From contig NZ_AP018178.1 of NCBI RefSeq assembly GCF_002368195.1, positions 2,488,238 to 2,552,237 on the forward strand: a stretch of DNA of 64,000 bases, read 5' to 3'. The translations under genes and the position numbers were made by a program. Source of the stretch: Calothrix sp. NIES-2100. GTDB lineage: Bacteria > Cyanobacteriota > Cyanobacteriia > Cyanobacteriales > Nostocaceae. How positions within the stretch are numbered: position 1 is the first letter of the stretch; every line of letters begins with the position of its first letter. This document shows, one piece after another, positions 1 through 7,691 of this stretch. A model generated the notes under the pieces. The model did not search any database and had not been told where the DNA came from. It saw only the letters and a list, made by a program, of their open reading frames with translations.

Positions 1-423
1 CTTTGCGAGCAATACGGTTATGACCCACTTGTTGTAAAGAAATTACCACTCAATCCTTCTATTGCTCAAATCAAAGCCAACTTAGAGCAATGGTCATCAC
101 AGCAGTATGAGGAATTAGAAAGGCGCTACGACATTCTAAAACTTTGTGCTGATTATGGAATTTATTACAATCCTCAGACGACTGGTACTCAAGAATTATT
201 TGAATCATCCATTGAGAATGTTGAATTAGCACTCAAGCACTTTATTAAAAAGGGTGGATTTGAGAAACGTGGCAATGGTAAACCAATTATCTCTAATCCT
301 CAAGGTTGGTTGATTAAGTGCTTACGGGAAGGTTGGTATTATATCTGGCCCGATAAAGTCCAAGACTTTTTTGACATCTTGAGTAATTTCCTACCAAAGA
401 ACATCCCAAGAGATTACTCCTAA
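1..423 (+). CDS. C-terminal part of a replication-protein-like gene (partial)
   Basis: The frame is open from the first base of the window and ends at a TAA at 421-423, so only the last 140 residues are visible. The tail reads ISNPQGWLIKCLREGW, a motif that resembles the C-terminal part of plasmid or element replication proteins (an 'I..P.GWL...IR.GW' helix). It lies upstream of small overlapping accessory genes and a recombinase, which suits a mobile-element replication or DNA-processing protein. The function is inferred only from this short motif and the setting; it could also be an unrelated hypothetical protein. Confidence 0.55.
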   Translation, partial: LCEQYGYDPLVVKKLPLNPSIAQIKANLEQWSSQQYEELERRYDILKLCADYGIYYNPQTTGTQELFESSIENVELALKHFIKKGGFEKRGNGKPIISNPQGWLIKCLREGWYYIWPDKVQDFFDILSNFLPKNIPRDYS

Positions 424-487
424 AACTCAAGAAAGAAAAAATAGCCGCAACAGCGGCCCATCTACATCTACCTATCAAAGGAAAATT

Positions 488-682
488 ATGTCAGATTTAC
501 TCTTCGACCGTCAGCAAGTCCAAATTTTTAAAAACTGGATACGCCGTCGCTTTATCACCGAAGCTGATTTCCAACAGATGCCAGTAGCAGTGGCACTTGC
601 CTGGTCAGAAGCATTGAAGGAAATGTCAGAATCCGTTCGCTATGAGATAGTCCCGTTTCGCCGTCGCGGTGGTGAGTCATGA
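488..682 (+). CDS. Small hypothetical protein of the mobile element
   Basis: This 64-residue protein has an AAAGGA ribosome site seven bases before the ATG. Its stop overlaps the next start in an ATGA (679-682), so the two are probably translationally coupled. It is predicted to be soluble, with a basic patch (FKNWIRRRF) and a C-terminal RRRGG stretch. I recognise no domain. The setting between a replication-like gene and other small accessory genes suggests an element-encoded accessory protein. Confidence 0.6.
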   Translation: MSDLLFDRQQVQIFKNWIRRRFITEADFQQMPVAVALAWSEALKEMSESVRYEIVPFRRRGGES

Positions 683-1173
683 GGCAGTTAGATTTATTTG
701 ACTTGAGTGCGATCGCGCCACCGCCACCCCCGGCTATTTACGATCCGGCTTGGGATGATAAAGTTGATACTCAAATTGCCAGTAACGGGTTTGATAATTC
801 CCGTACTTCTCCTGAGTGTCCATCGTCTCAGGAGAATTTTTCTGATACTGTTCTGGAGCAAGTTACACCAGATACCGAACAAAGCTCAAACCTTGATTTT
901 TCTGTTCTGGAGCAAGCAAAATCAGTTACAAGGCAATCTGCTCCAGAACAGTGTCATTGGGTAGAAAAGTATACAGTCACCCGCCACGGCAAAGAGCATT
1001 ATTACTACCGCTATTTGTGGATGTCCGGTCGCAAGCTGCACCACGTTCATATACCAGGGGGAAATTCCCAAAGTGCGATCGCAAAAAATCGAAAATCGGA
1101 AGTTGAAAGTGCGATCGCGGATGGTCAAACACCCGGCGAAATTCAAATTTTAATCAAATCATGGAGCAACTAA
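679..1173 (+). CDS. Hypothetical protein with a conserved basic C-terminal domain
   Basis: The protein has 164 residues. The first 95 or so are low-complexity, proline- and serine-rich, and include a duplicated 'FS..VLEQ' phrase. The C-terminal 70 residues look folded: a YTVTRHGKEHYYYRYLWM strand region, then HHVHIPGG, then helices ending in GEIQILIKSW. The aromatic and basic C-terminal block resembles small DNA-associated domains found in cyanobacterial plasmid and phage proteins, but I cannot name the family. Three HIP1-type sites lie in the gene. It overlaps the upstream gene by four bases. Confidence 0.6.
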   Translation: MRQLDLFDLSAIAPPPPPAIYDPAWDDKVDTQIASNGFDNSRTSPECPSSQENFSDTVLEQVTPDTEQSSNLDFSVLEQAKSVTRQSAPEQCHWVEKYTVTRHGKEHYYYRYLWMSGRKLHHVHIPGGNSQSAIAKNRKSEVESAIADGQTPGEIQILIKSWSN

Positions 1174-1175
1174 CA

Positions 1176-1403
1176 ATGGAAACAAGTCGAGAACAGCATC
1201 TGCAATGGGCTAAACAAAGAGCGCTGCAGGTACTTGAATATTACGGCAGCCCCTCACAAGCACTTATCTCTTTGTCTAATGACTTGATGAAACATTCCGA
1301 ACTTAGAACTCACGCGGCCATAGAACTTGGTACTCAACTGTTCATTGTCGGTAAGCTAGGCACGGTTGCTGCAATGCGTAAGTTTATTGAAGACTGTAGC
1401 TAG
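1176..1403 (+). CDS. Phage/ICE-type small helical protein
   Basis: The preferred ATG at 1176 has GGAG ten bases upstream; an in-frame ATG at 1161 would overlap the previous gene and lacks a ribosome site. The 75 residues follow the pattern of a small all-helical protein common in phages and integrative elements of many bacteria: an N-terminal REQHLQWAKQRAL, a central SNDLMKHSELRTHAAIELG and a C-terminal MRKFIEDCS. Its molecular role is unknown as far as I know. It ends four bases inside the convergent gene. The family supports a phage- or ICE-like origin for the left part of the window. Confidence 0.7.
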   Translation: METSREQHLQWAKQRALQVLEYYGSPSQALISLSNDLMKHSELRTHAAIELGTQLFIVGKLGTVAAMRKFIEDCS

Positions 1404-1735
1404 TCCTCACCAAACAGTAAGTCTGGGTTCTCTTGCAGCAGCTTCTGAAGCTTCCGCAACTCATCCCAGGCACGGGTTTTAATATCTAATTCCCTAGAGT
1501 GCTGGTTTGAGTGGTAACGAGTACGTTTGTATTCAATGTACTTTTCGATTACTTCCAAGACTAAAAAAATATCCCCCGCTCGCTGAGAGATATCCACAGA
1601 AATGTTATGAAATTCATCAATCTTTCTAGCATACGCCATCACTGGATTTTCTAGCGTGATGGGTACGCGAATGGTTTTAGTTTTCCCATGTCGCCAACTG
1701 CTGCCACTGTCCCAAGTTGTTTTATTCCTTGCCAT
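1400..1735 (-). CDS. Ribbon-helix-helix-like DNA-binding protein
   Basis: This protein has 111 residues. The N-terminus TKTIRVPITLENPVMAYARK fits a ribbon-helix-helix fold: a short beta strand of alternating residues (TIRVP) followed by two helices. The C-terminal half is helical and charged (KTRAWDELRKLQKLLQ). Such proteins usually repress their own promoter or act in plasmid partition and copy control. A perfect palindrome sits 13 bases before its start and a pair of 21-bp repeats just beyond, which fits autoregulation. It converges with the preceding + strand gene. Confidence 0.6.
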   Translation of the reverse strand: MARNKTTWDSGSSWRHGKTKTIRVPITLENPVMAYARKIDEFHNISVDISQRAGDIFLVLEVIEKYIEYKRTRYHSNQHSRELDIKTRAWDELRKLQKLLQENPDLLFGED

Positions 1736-1747
1736 ATCGCCTCAAGT

Positions 1748-1762
1748 GCCGTGTCACACGGC
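1748..1762. promoter_or_regulatory. Palindromic operator candidate upstream of the RHH gene
   Basis: GCCGTGTCACACGGC is a perfect inverted repeat with 6-bp arms and a 3-bp centre, and lies 13 bases 5' of the RHH gene start on the complementary strand. Position and symmetry suggest an autoregulatory operator; the binding protein is inferred. Confidence 0.45.
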
Positions 1763-1773
1763 AATTTTATCAA

Positions 1774-1815
1774 TAGCTCCGAACATTAGCTAGCTAGCTC
1801 CGAGCATTACCTAGC
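1774..1815. repeat. Two tandem 21-bp direct repeats
   Basis: Two abutting 21-bp copies begin TAGCTCCGA and end CTAGC, with two differences between them (1774-1794 and 1795-1815). They lie between the RHH gene and the recombinase module. Iterons, partition sites or operator repeats would look like this; two copies are too few to decide. Confidence 0.6.
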
Positions 1816-2109
1816 AAGTTGAGGTTTGCCAACCGACATCGATGTTTATCCCCCTTGTCCCCCTGCTCCCATAGTGTCAAGCATTCTCAATAAGGTAGTT
1901 TGAGGCGATCGCCATTTTTAGAGGCCCGCCCGTAGGGGTGAAAGCGTTGATTTTTCGTGATTATTTTCTGACAAAGTGCTTAAAAGCAAAATTATTATTG
2001 CCAGTTTATTGCATTAAGGGAATGCGATCGCGTTCTCTTGGGAGATGGGGTGCATCATCAAACGCGATCGCGGCAAGCAAACAACAATGAGCTAGATACA
2101 ACCCTGACT

Positions 2110-2277
2110 CTACGGGTCGATTCTAAGCGATGGCTGATAAAGTTCGTCGATTTCGTCCCAGGCCATGTCGGCCAAATTCTGCAAAGCTTTCGCCAAGTCA
2201 TAAGGATGATCGTAAATTCCTGCCTGGAGCCGACTGAAGAAAATCTCAATTTGGAGAAATAGTAGTTTGGCGTTCAT
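2110..2277 (-). CDS. 55-residue protein translationally coupled to the recombinase
   Basis: The ATG at 2277-2275 overlaps the stop codon of the recombinase in an ATGA, a hallmark of coupled translation. The product has 55 residues: a hydrophobic start, then IFFSRLQAGIYDHPYDLAKA, then an acidic helix (ADMAWDEIDELY), ending in RIDP. Composition and codon pattern look like real protein and unlike the frames on the opposite strand. I know no family for it. A coupled partner of a recombinase might be an excisionase-like accessory factor, but that is a guess. Confidence 0.55.
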   Translation of the reverse strand: MNAKLLFLQIEIFFSRLQAGIYDHPYDLAKALQNLADMAWDEIDELYQPSLRIDP

Positions 2278-2861
2278 AGAGTTGCGATCGCCTCCATAGC
2301 GTCATCGTCCGAAATTTCGATGTAACGCGATAAAACCTTTAAATCTGTGTGTCCTGTAATTTTTTTGATAGTCGCCAAACCGACTCCGCGCTTTGCCAGC
2401 TTGGTGATAAAAGTCCGGCGGGTAGTGTGAGTGCTGATGCCCTTAGCCGACAAACCCGCCTTATCCACAGCTGATCGCAAAATCATATCAGCCCAGCGCA
2501 AAGTAATTGGCCCATCACCTGAGCGGTCAGGAAACAGCCAAATAGAATCACTCTCAGGCTTGTAACTAGCCAAAGCCTCTTTGAGTACCGGATGTACAGG
2601 CACTTGTCGGGCTTTGCGCTTCCCGTCCGGGCTTCGCTTACGAGTTCGGGCACGGAAATTAATAAACTCCCTAGGTTTATCTTCATCATCAAAAACATCA
2701 TTAATTTGCAGTTGCACCAGTGCCCCCCAGCGCTCACCGGTGTACCAAGCTAAATCTAAAAGTAATTTGTACTTACGGCTTCTAATCTGCTTGCGGATCT
2801 TAGAATAATCCGTGTCAGTGATCACAGCCGATTGTCCCTCACGGTTATTTTTCATTGACAA
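2274..2861 (-). CDS. Minimal tyrosine recombinase/integrase
   Basis: The 195-residue protein consists of little more than the catalytic domain of a phage integrase. The catalytic residues are visible in order: Arg in YTGERWGALVQL, a Lys-rich beta hairpin (RKRSPDGKRKARQVPV), HTTRRTF for the His-x-x-Arg box, GHTD, and the nucleophile Tyr in SRYIE. A typical integrase has about 300 or more residues with an N-terminal SAM-like core-binding domain, which is absent here. An ATG six bases further in (2855) is an alternative start. It probably moves the surrounding element, and is transcribed divergently from the ten-gene cassette. Confidence 0.88.
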   Translation of the reverse strand: MSMKNNREGQSAVITDTDYSKIRKQIRSRKYKLLLDLAWYTGERWGALVQLQINDVFDDEDKPREFINFRARTRKRSPDGKRKARQVPVHPVLKEALASYKPESDSIWLFPDRSGDGPITLRWADMILRSAVDKAGLSAKGISTHTTRRTFITKLAKRGVGLATIKKITGHTDLKVLSRYIEISDDDAMEAIATL

Positions 2862-2879
2862 TAATTGACGTATTCACAC

Positions 2880-2914
2880 TTCCGGTTTTACCTGTTGCAT
2901 AGGTAAAACTGGAA
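2880..2914. repeat. 14-bp inverted repeat with 7-bp spacer upstream of the integrase
   Basis: Arms TTCCGGTTTTACCT (2880-2893) and AGGTAAAACTGGAA (2901-2914) match with one mismatch around the spacer GTTGCAT. It lies 19 bases before the recombinase start in the divergent promoter region. Core sites of tyrosine recombinases have inverted arms around a 6-8 bp overlap, so this may be an attachment or core site; an operator is equally possible. Confidence 0.5.
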
Positions 2915-3076
2915 TATTTAAAAAATTAGTTATTAGTAATAACTCGCTCAATCGTAGACCGTGTAATACTTCTACGTCCTCAGTGATTATTCTTGTTTTA
3001 CATAAAAGAAGAAGATTTACTATTTTTTACGATGCGAATAAAACTGATTTATTCACATCAGCTAAAAATCAGTTTT

Positions 3077-3406
3077 ATGGTTAAACCATCCTTAACAGAT
3101 CTCTTCGGAGCGAATGCAGCCCAAAGTAGCACAAGTGTGACCATCAGTAAGACCGATTTAGCCGTCACTGGTTTGACCGCAAGCGGTAGTAATACCGGAG
3201 AAGAATTGTTAGTAGCATTGCTGAAAATGTGGCAATCCACCGCAACTACTACACGCCAAGATTCAAACCCAGAACAGCAAGTAACCATTGAGGATAGTTA
3301 TCAGCAAATTGTGACAAGGAATAATACCCAGTATCGACAGTTTTCAAAGACTGTTAACTTGCAAATTGAGGACACCACATCAACAATTGATCCAGACGAT
3401 TTTTAA
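3077..3406 (+). CDS. Small cassette protein A (paralogue of the next gene)
   Basis: The protein has 109 residues starting at the ATG at 3077; a longer frame begins at 2993, but its extra residues show no likeness to the paralogue. The N-terminal half (SLTDLFGANAA, TISKTDLAVTGLT, GEELLVALLKMW) aligns with the start of the next protein (SLAQCFGKNSL, VIYKSDLPGLTPT, AEELVVGILLKIL), so the two come from a duplication. The C-terminus is acidic and Thr/Ser-rich. It is the first gene of the cassette transcribed away from the integrase. I recognise no family. Two related small proteins at the head of a tail-fibre-like operon could be structural or chaperone components. Confidence 0.6.
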   Translation: MVKPSLTDLFGANAAQSSTSVTISKTDLAVTGLTASGSNTGEELLVALLKMWQSTATTTRQDSNPEQQVTIEDSYQQIVTRNNTQYRQFSKTVNLQIEDTTSTIDPDDF

Positions 3407-3408
3407 TT

Positions 3409-3768
3409 ATGAACAATTTGAGCTTGGCTCAATGCTTTGGTAAGAATTCATTGCAAAATTCAAACTCATTAGTAATTTACAAATCAGATTTACCAGGATT
3501 AACACCTACTGCCATTAACACTGCTGAAGAATTGGTGGTAGGTATTTTATTAAAGATTTTGGAGAATTTTGAAGGCTCAATCACTGATGAAAATGGCAAC
3601 ACAATTACAGATGTTTTTGGCTTACCAATCACTTACAACCAAGGTGATTTTGTGAATGCATTCAATTTATTTTATTGGAGGATTAACTATACACAAAGCA
3701 ATGGCATTAACTATAAAAACTACCAGTTAGTTTTCAGTACTTTTGAGATTTGGGACGGTGAGACATGA
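3409..3768 (+). CDS. Small cassette protein B (paralogue of the previous gene)
   Basis: This 119-residue protein starts two bases after the previous stop and shares its N-terminal half with that protein (see the preceding entry). The C-terminal half differs: it has a short loop rich in Asn and Asp, then aromatic residues (FNLFYWRINYTQSNGINY) and strand-like segments, ending in FSTFEIWDGET. It overlaps the next gene by four bases (ATGA, 3765-3768). The family is unknown. Divergence after the shared head suggests a common docking or folding module with different tips. Confidence 0.6.
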   Translation: MNNLSLAQCFGKNSLQNSNSLVIYKSDLPGLTPTAINTAEELVVGILLKILENFEGSITDENGNTITDVFGLPITYNQGDFVNAFNLFYWRINYTQSNGINYKNYQLVFSTFEIWDGET

Positions 3769-4577
3769 CGCAAATCAAAGATGTAGTTATCACAAAGACA
3801 GCGACTAGCAATGGTGACTATTTAATCCTCCAAAATCCTGAGACAAACGAGACTTATAAAATTACTGTTGCTAACTTTCTAGCTGGTTTATCAAGTGGCG
3901 GTAGTGGTGGTAGTAGTTCGCTAGGGAATTTTATATTTCTTGCTCATTTTGATGGCTCAAGCTTCACAGATGAGAAAGGAAATGTTATCAGCACTTATGG
4001 TAGTGCTTCGCTGTTAGACACACAAAAAAAATTTGGTACTAAATCCGCCAACTTTACCGGAGGAAGTGATAAAGCCACAGCTAACTTAATTATCCCAGCA
4101 GACAGTAACATTACCATTGAGTTTTGGGTATGGTTGAACGTTGTCTTCAACAGCAATAATCAATATGGTTACTTTGCTGAATTAGCTGTAGCTGACAAGG
4201 GTATTACTTTTGTTCATAATCGTTCAGGTGGTGCTACCACTTGGGCTAAAAAATGGAATTGTTTGGTAGGTGATTTTGATTCTGATAGTTACATTGAATC
4301 GGTGTCAATTCCGAGCCTTGAACAATGGCATCACCTTTGTTTAAGTCGGGTAGATGGGACAAATAGATTTTTTATTGACGGTGCATTGCAAGGAAGTAAC
4401 ACCAATGCTTTAAGCATAAAGAATCCTACTCTAGCTTTAGGCGTAAGTCCTTATAATCAAGCAACCTATGGGGCTTACAACGTCTCGCCAATGCAAGGTT
4501 ACATTGATGAGTTTAGTGTGTCACTCACTACTCACAGAACTGCAAATTTCACCCCGCCTACTGCTGCATGGAGTTAA
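3765..4577 (+). CDS. Tail-fibre-like protein with LamG/ConA-like lectin domain
   Basis: The protein has 270 residues. Residues 1-40 (ITKTATSNGDYLILQNPET) resemble the attachment segment found at the start of phage tail-fibre and decoration proteins. A Gly/Ser linker (SSGGSGGSSS) follows. Residues 55-270 have the layout of a laminin G/concanavalin A-like jelly roll: FLAHFDGSSFTDEKGN, an ITIEFWVWL strand, WHHLCLSRVDGTNRFFIDG and a GYIDEFSVS ending. Such domains bind glycans or surface polymers. No signal peptide is seen, so export would need lysis or a phage-like route. The domain call is from pattern, the phage-like role from neighbours. Confidence 0.72.
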   Translation: MTQIKDVVITKTATSNGDYLILQNPETNETYKITVANFLAGLSSGGSGGSSSLGNFIFLAHFDGSSFTDEKGNVISTYGSASLLDTQKKFGTKSANFTGGSDKATANLIIPADSNITIEFWVWLNVVFNSNNQYGYFAELAVADKGITFVHNRSGGATTWAKKWNCLVGDFDSDSYIESVSIPSLEQWHHLCLSRVDGTNRFFIDGALQGSNTNALSIKNPTLALGVSPYNQATYGAYNVSPMQGYIDEFSVSLTTHRTANFTPPTAAWS

Positions 4578-4579
4578 TC

Positions 4580-5170
4580 ATGTCCTATTGCAATATTGGT
4601 GATAAACCAAAAGTGTATTTTCAGTTTGGTAACGGTAAAGAGGAAATTTATCAATCAAATGAATCACCCATTGATGTGAGTATTGAAAATTTCTCTTTAG
4701 ACACCGAAAATTATAGTCCTACTGGATACCGTATTGAATGGTATTCAACAAATAACGGTGTACCTCTAGCTTTAACAGTTAGAGATTATCAAATTGTGGA
4801 CACTGGAAGCGGTAACGGTGTTTATAGATATGTTCTTTATGCAATGAGGTGTGGTGATGCTGAAATGTTTGAATTTGGCAATATTGACATTAACCAATTT
4901 GGTGTAAATCCGGCTATTGTTTGTTCGACGTCAAAACCTGAGAGACTCAAAGCAAGATTGCATATTAGAAAATCAGGTAGCACAACAGATATATTTACAG
5001 CAGTTGGCGACAGACCAGGTAAATTTAGAGTAGCTTGCAGTGATTGCCCACCGGGGACTTGTAGATGTGAATGTGATCACTATCCCGGATATTGTTGTTT
5101 ACCTTGTAATGAAGTCAAGGGGAATATTCGGGCAATTACTGAATTGGTAAAAAGGTTAAATCATGGCTGA
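4580..5170 (+). CDS. Cassette protein with Cys-rich C-terminus
   Basis: The preferred start is the ATG at 4580, two bases after the previous stop and with GGAG upstream; an in-frame ATG at 4568 lies inside the previous gene. The 196 residues include strand-like sequence with many Tyr and Asn, then a compact Cys cluster near the C-terminus (CSDCPPGTCRCECDHYPGYC followed by CLPC), about ten cysteines that could bind zinc or form disulfides. The extreme C-terminus is a short helix (EVKGNIRAITELVKRL). I know no family. The next gene begins with a Cys pair too (MADCC), so the two might pair. Confidence 0.62.
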   Translation: MSYCNIGDKPKVYFQFGNGKEEIYQSNESPIDVSIENFSLDTENYSPTGYRIEWYSTNNGVPLALTVRDYQIVDTGSGNGVYRYVLYAMRCGDAEMFEFGNIDINQFGVNPAIVCSTSKPERLKARLHIRKSGSTTDIFTAVGDRPGKFRVACSDCPPGTCRCECDHYPGYCCLPCNEVKGNIRAITELVKRLNHG

Positions 5171-7691
5171 TTGTTGTGACGAGGTAAAGGCAGAGTTAGC
5201 CGCGCTTAGGGCTGAGGTTGCCAAGTTAAAACCTGTTGATGAAAATTCTATTATTGATAAATCTGTTGATAAAGCAAAGTTAGTATTAGTACCAATACTA
5301 GGGCTAATAATTGCAAAAGAGGTTACAAGTAAATTTGAGGCAATTAAGGCACTTTTAAGACCACTTCAAGAGCTACTTAAAAAACTGGCTCCTTTAGCGC
5401 CAGTAGTTAGTCTATTATTGCAGCTTGCCGGGCTGGTGACTGGAATATTAGCTTTGTTAGCTAGCAATACCAATTTTGATGCTCTTTCTCATAGAATCGA
5501 TGTATTAGAAAATGCAGACAGCAAGATTTATCGGTTAATTCAACTCAATAAATATGCAATTGAAAGAGCAGATGCCAAAGCTGAAAAAGCCAATGAAGGT
5601 GTAAAAGCCAACACTGAATCAATATTAAGACAAAGTGTTGAAATTCAGGAAGCTAAGGTATTAGCACGTAATGCTCAAACAACCGCAAATGAAGGAGTCA
5701 GACTTGCGAATAGAGCTAAAGACTTTGCAGATAGGGCGGCGGAAATTGCAAATATTGGAATCAATCGAGCGAATAGAGCTAATGACAGACTTGACAATGT
5801 TGAGCCTTTGCTTGAGCTTGTCAATGAGGTTACGATTCAACACACTGGAGAAATTAACAGTTTAACTAATCAAAGTTATCAGCTAAGAATTGACGTTGAT
5901 TATCAAGCAGGACAAATCAACGATATTAATTCTAGGCTGCCAATTCTTGATAATAAAATTTCTAATGCTCTTGGTGAAATATCAGGAGTAAAAAACACTG
6001 CGCAGAGTGCTTTCAATAAAGCCAGAGAAGCAGAAGATATTGCAACCGTTGCTGATGTTAAAGCACAAGTAGCGCAAGTTGATATTTTAAAATTACGAGC
6101 CAAGGTTAACACTTTAGAACAAAGTGACAAGAGCCAGGATTCAGAAATTCAGCAAGCCAAGCAAGCAGCACAAGCAGCTTTGCAATTAGGAGGAATTGCC
6201 TTAACAACAGCCGCCAATACTGCTCAAGGATTATCTATTCTACAAGGACAGATTGGGAATATTGATAACACTGCAAACAATGCTGATAACAAGGCTGACA
6301 ACGCATTAAACAGGATTAGTCAAATTAAAAATGGTGTAGTAACTAGTCCTGAGATTCAAAACGCAATCGCTATTCCTATCGGCAGCTTTAAAGCTGAAAT
6401 AGGTCAACAAATAGGACAACTCAAGCAGCAGATTAGCACAATCAAAGATGGTGTAGTAACTAGTCCTGAAATCATTAACGCTACACCAGTTGAAATTGAC
6501 AGACTTAAACAGAGACAAGGAAATACTGACAGAGAAATCGGTCAAATCAAGGAGCAGATTCAACAGACTGGAGGAATCAATACCAAACAGGTTACAAGGC
6601 AAGAGTTTGAAGAGATTAAGCGAAAGTTGGGAGAAGCGGACAAGGTGAATCAAGAAGGACTTAAAAAAACAGATGAGATACTTAGTAAATTACCATTTAT
6701 TCCTGCCCTAACGGCTAATGCAATCAAACCCAGCATTCCTACACTTCCCCAAATCGAAAATGCCACAGGAACGGCAATGTGTAGGAGCATGAATGGTGGC
6801 TGTAGTGGTAAAAAGATTGATGATGCAACAAATAGTATTAACCAAAATTTCAACGATAAAATCAATGGGCTTGATGTTGCTAATACTGGAGCTAATGCAG
6901 CACAACTTGGACTTCTTAATACTATCAACACTAAATTAGGGGCTGAGGTTGTCGGTGGTATATCTGGTAGTTTGGGTAAATTTTATGAATGGGCACACCT
7001 CGACCGAATTTTAAATATTCTGACCTTCGCGGCAACGGTTCACAATGCCGCTATGCTCAGTAACGACATTGTGCAAACCTTGATGGGTGCAATTAACAAT
7101 GTTTTGAGTTTAATATTGCCCAAGGACAAAGATAATAATCCCATTAACGTAGGTGCAGTTATTGGTAGCACTATTGAAAATGCTATTAAGGGAACGATTG
7201 GTGAAAATAATTACACCACGCTAACCGAGGGTTGGGCTAAGGCTAATAGAATTTACCAGGCAACAACTAACATTCTTAATACATTCCAAAATTTAACTTC
7301 TACCGTCCTCAATGGATTAGAGTTAGTTGCTGGTCAAACTGGGAAAATCGGCAATGCTTTAAGAGCTAGTGGTGAGGTGTTGGAATCAGCCTATCAATGG
7401 ATGAATCCACAGCCCAAGATGAATCGAATTACTACCTTTTTAGAAGGATTACAAAATGGGGCTTCTACTATTCAGCAAGTTACCCAAGTCCCCCTAGATA
7501 CGATTAATGCAGTAACTGAACTACAAACAGCTAATACAGAATTTCTAAAGGCACTCAAGGAAGATGACAAACCAGAAAATAAAGCCCCAACTGTAGAGCA
7601 GCCCCAAAAATTGGCTGAAGATAAAGCAACAGCCAGAATTGCATCTCAAGGATTGGAATTATTTGATATTCATTTGGAGGCTGACGACTAA
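5163..7691 (+). CDS. 842-residue coiled-coil protein with hydrophobic segments
   Basis: It starts eight bases inside the previous gene. A short heptad helix at residues 5-22 (DEVKAELAALRAEVAKL) precedes hydrophobic stretches near 40-52 and 76-103, which could span a membrane. About 390 residues of Ala- and Asn-rich heptads follow (108-500), typical of a rod. Within the rod, the phrase GVVTSPEI occurs twice with a 39-residue period, a spacer-like repeat seen in trimeric fibres. A linker with CRSMNGGCSG leads to a helical C-terminal domain (about 590-842). The size and rod suggest a fibre, tape-measure or membrane-anchored stalk. No enzymatic motif is seen. Confidence 0.65.
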   Translation: MADCCDEVKAELAALRAEVAKLKPVDENSIIDKSVDKAKLVLVPILGLIIAKEVTSKFEAIKALLRPLQELLKKLAPLAPVVSLLLQLAGLVTGILALLASNTNFDALSHRIDVLENADSKIYRLIQLNKYAIERADAKAEKANEGVKANTESILRQSVEIQEAKVLARNAQTTANEGVRLANRAKDFADRAAEIANIGINRANRANDRLDNVEPLLELVNEVTIQHTGEINSLTNQSYQLRIDVDYQAGQINDINSRLPILDNKISNALGEISGVKNTAQSAFNKAREAEDIATVADVKAQVAQVDILKLRAKVNTLEQSDKSQDSEIQQAKQAAQAALQLGGIALTTAANTAQGLSILQGQIGNIDNTANNADNKADNALNRISQIKNGVVTSPEIQNAIAIPIGSFKAEIGQQIGQLKQQISTIKDGVVTSPEIINATPVEIDRLKQRQGNTDREIGQIKEQIQQTGGINTKQVTRQEFEEIKRKLGEADKVNQEGLKKTDEILSKLPFIPALTANAIKPSIPTLPQIENATGTAMCRSMNGGCSGKKIDDATNSINQNFNDKINGLDVANTGANAAQLGLLNTINTKLGAEVVGGISGSLGKFYEWAHLDRILNILTFAATVHNAAMLSNDIVQTLMGAINNVLSLILPKDKDNNPINVGAVIGSTIENAIKGTIGENNYTTLTEGWAKANRIYQATTNILNTFQNLTSTVLNGLELVAGQTGKIGNALRASGEVLESAYQWMNPQPKMNRITTFLEGLQNGASTIQQVTQVPLDTINAVTELQTANTEFLKALKEDDKPENKAPTVEQPQKLAEDKATARIASQGLELFDIHLEADD

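Larger units (their letters stand above)
1736..2109. other. Intergenic region with operator-like repeats and no convincing gene
   Basis: Besides the palindrome and the 21-bp tandem repeat it holds two HIP1 sites and a C-rich tract (CCCCCTTGTCCCCCTGCTCC, 1849-1868). I see no supported coding region. The promoter of the RHH gene must lie at its left end. Confidence 0.5.

Noticed and set aside
2038..2262. Plus-strand frame of 74 codons
   Set aside because: The opposite strand holds a better 55-residue ORF coupled to the integrase; the plus frame has no ribosome site and looks like a shadow.
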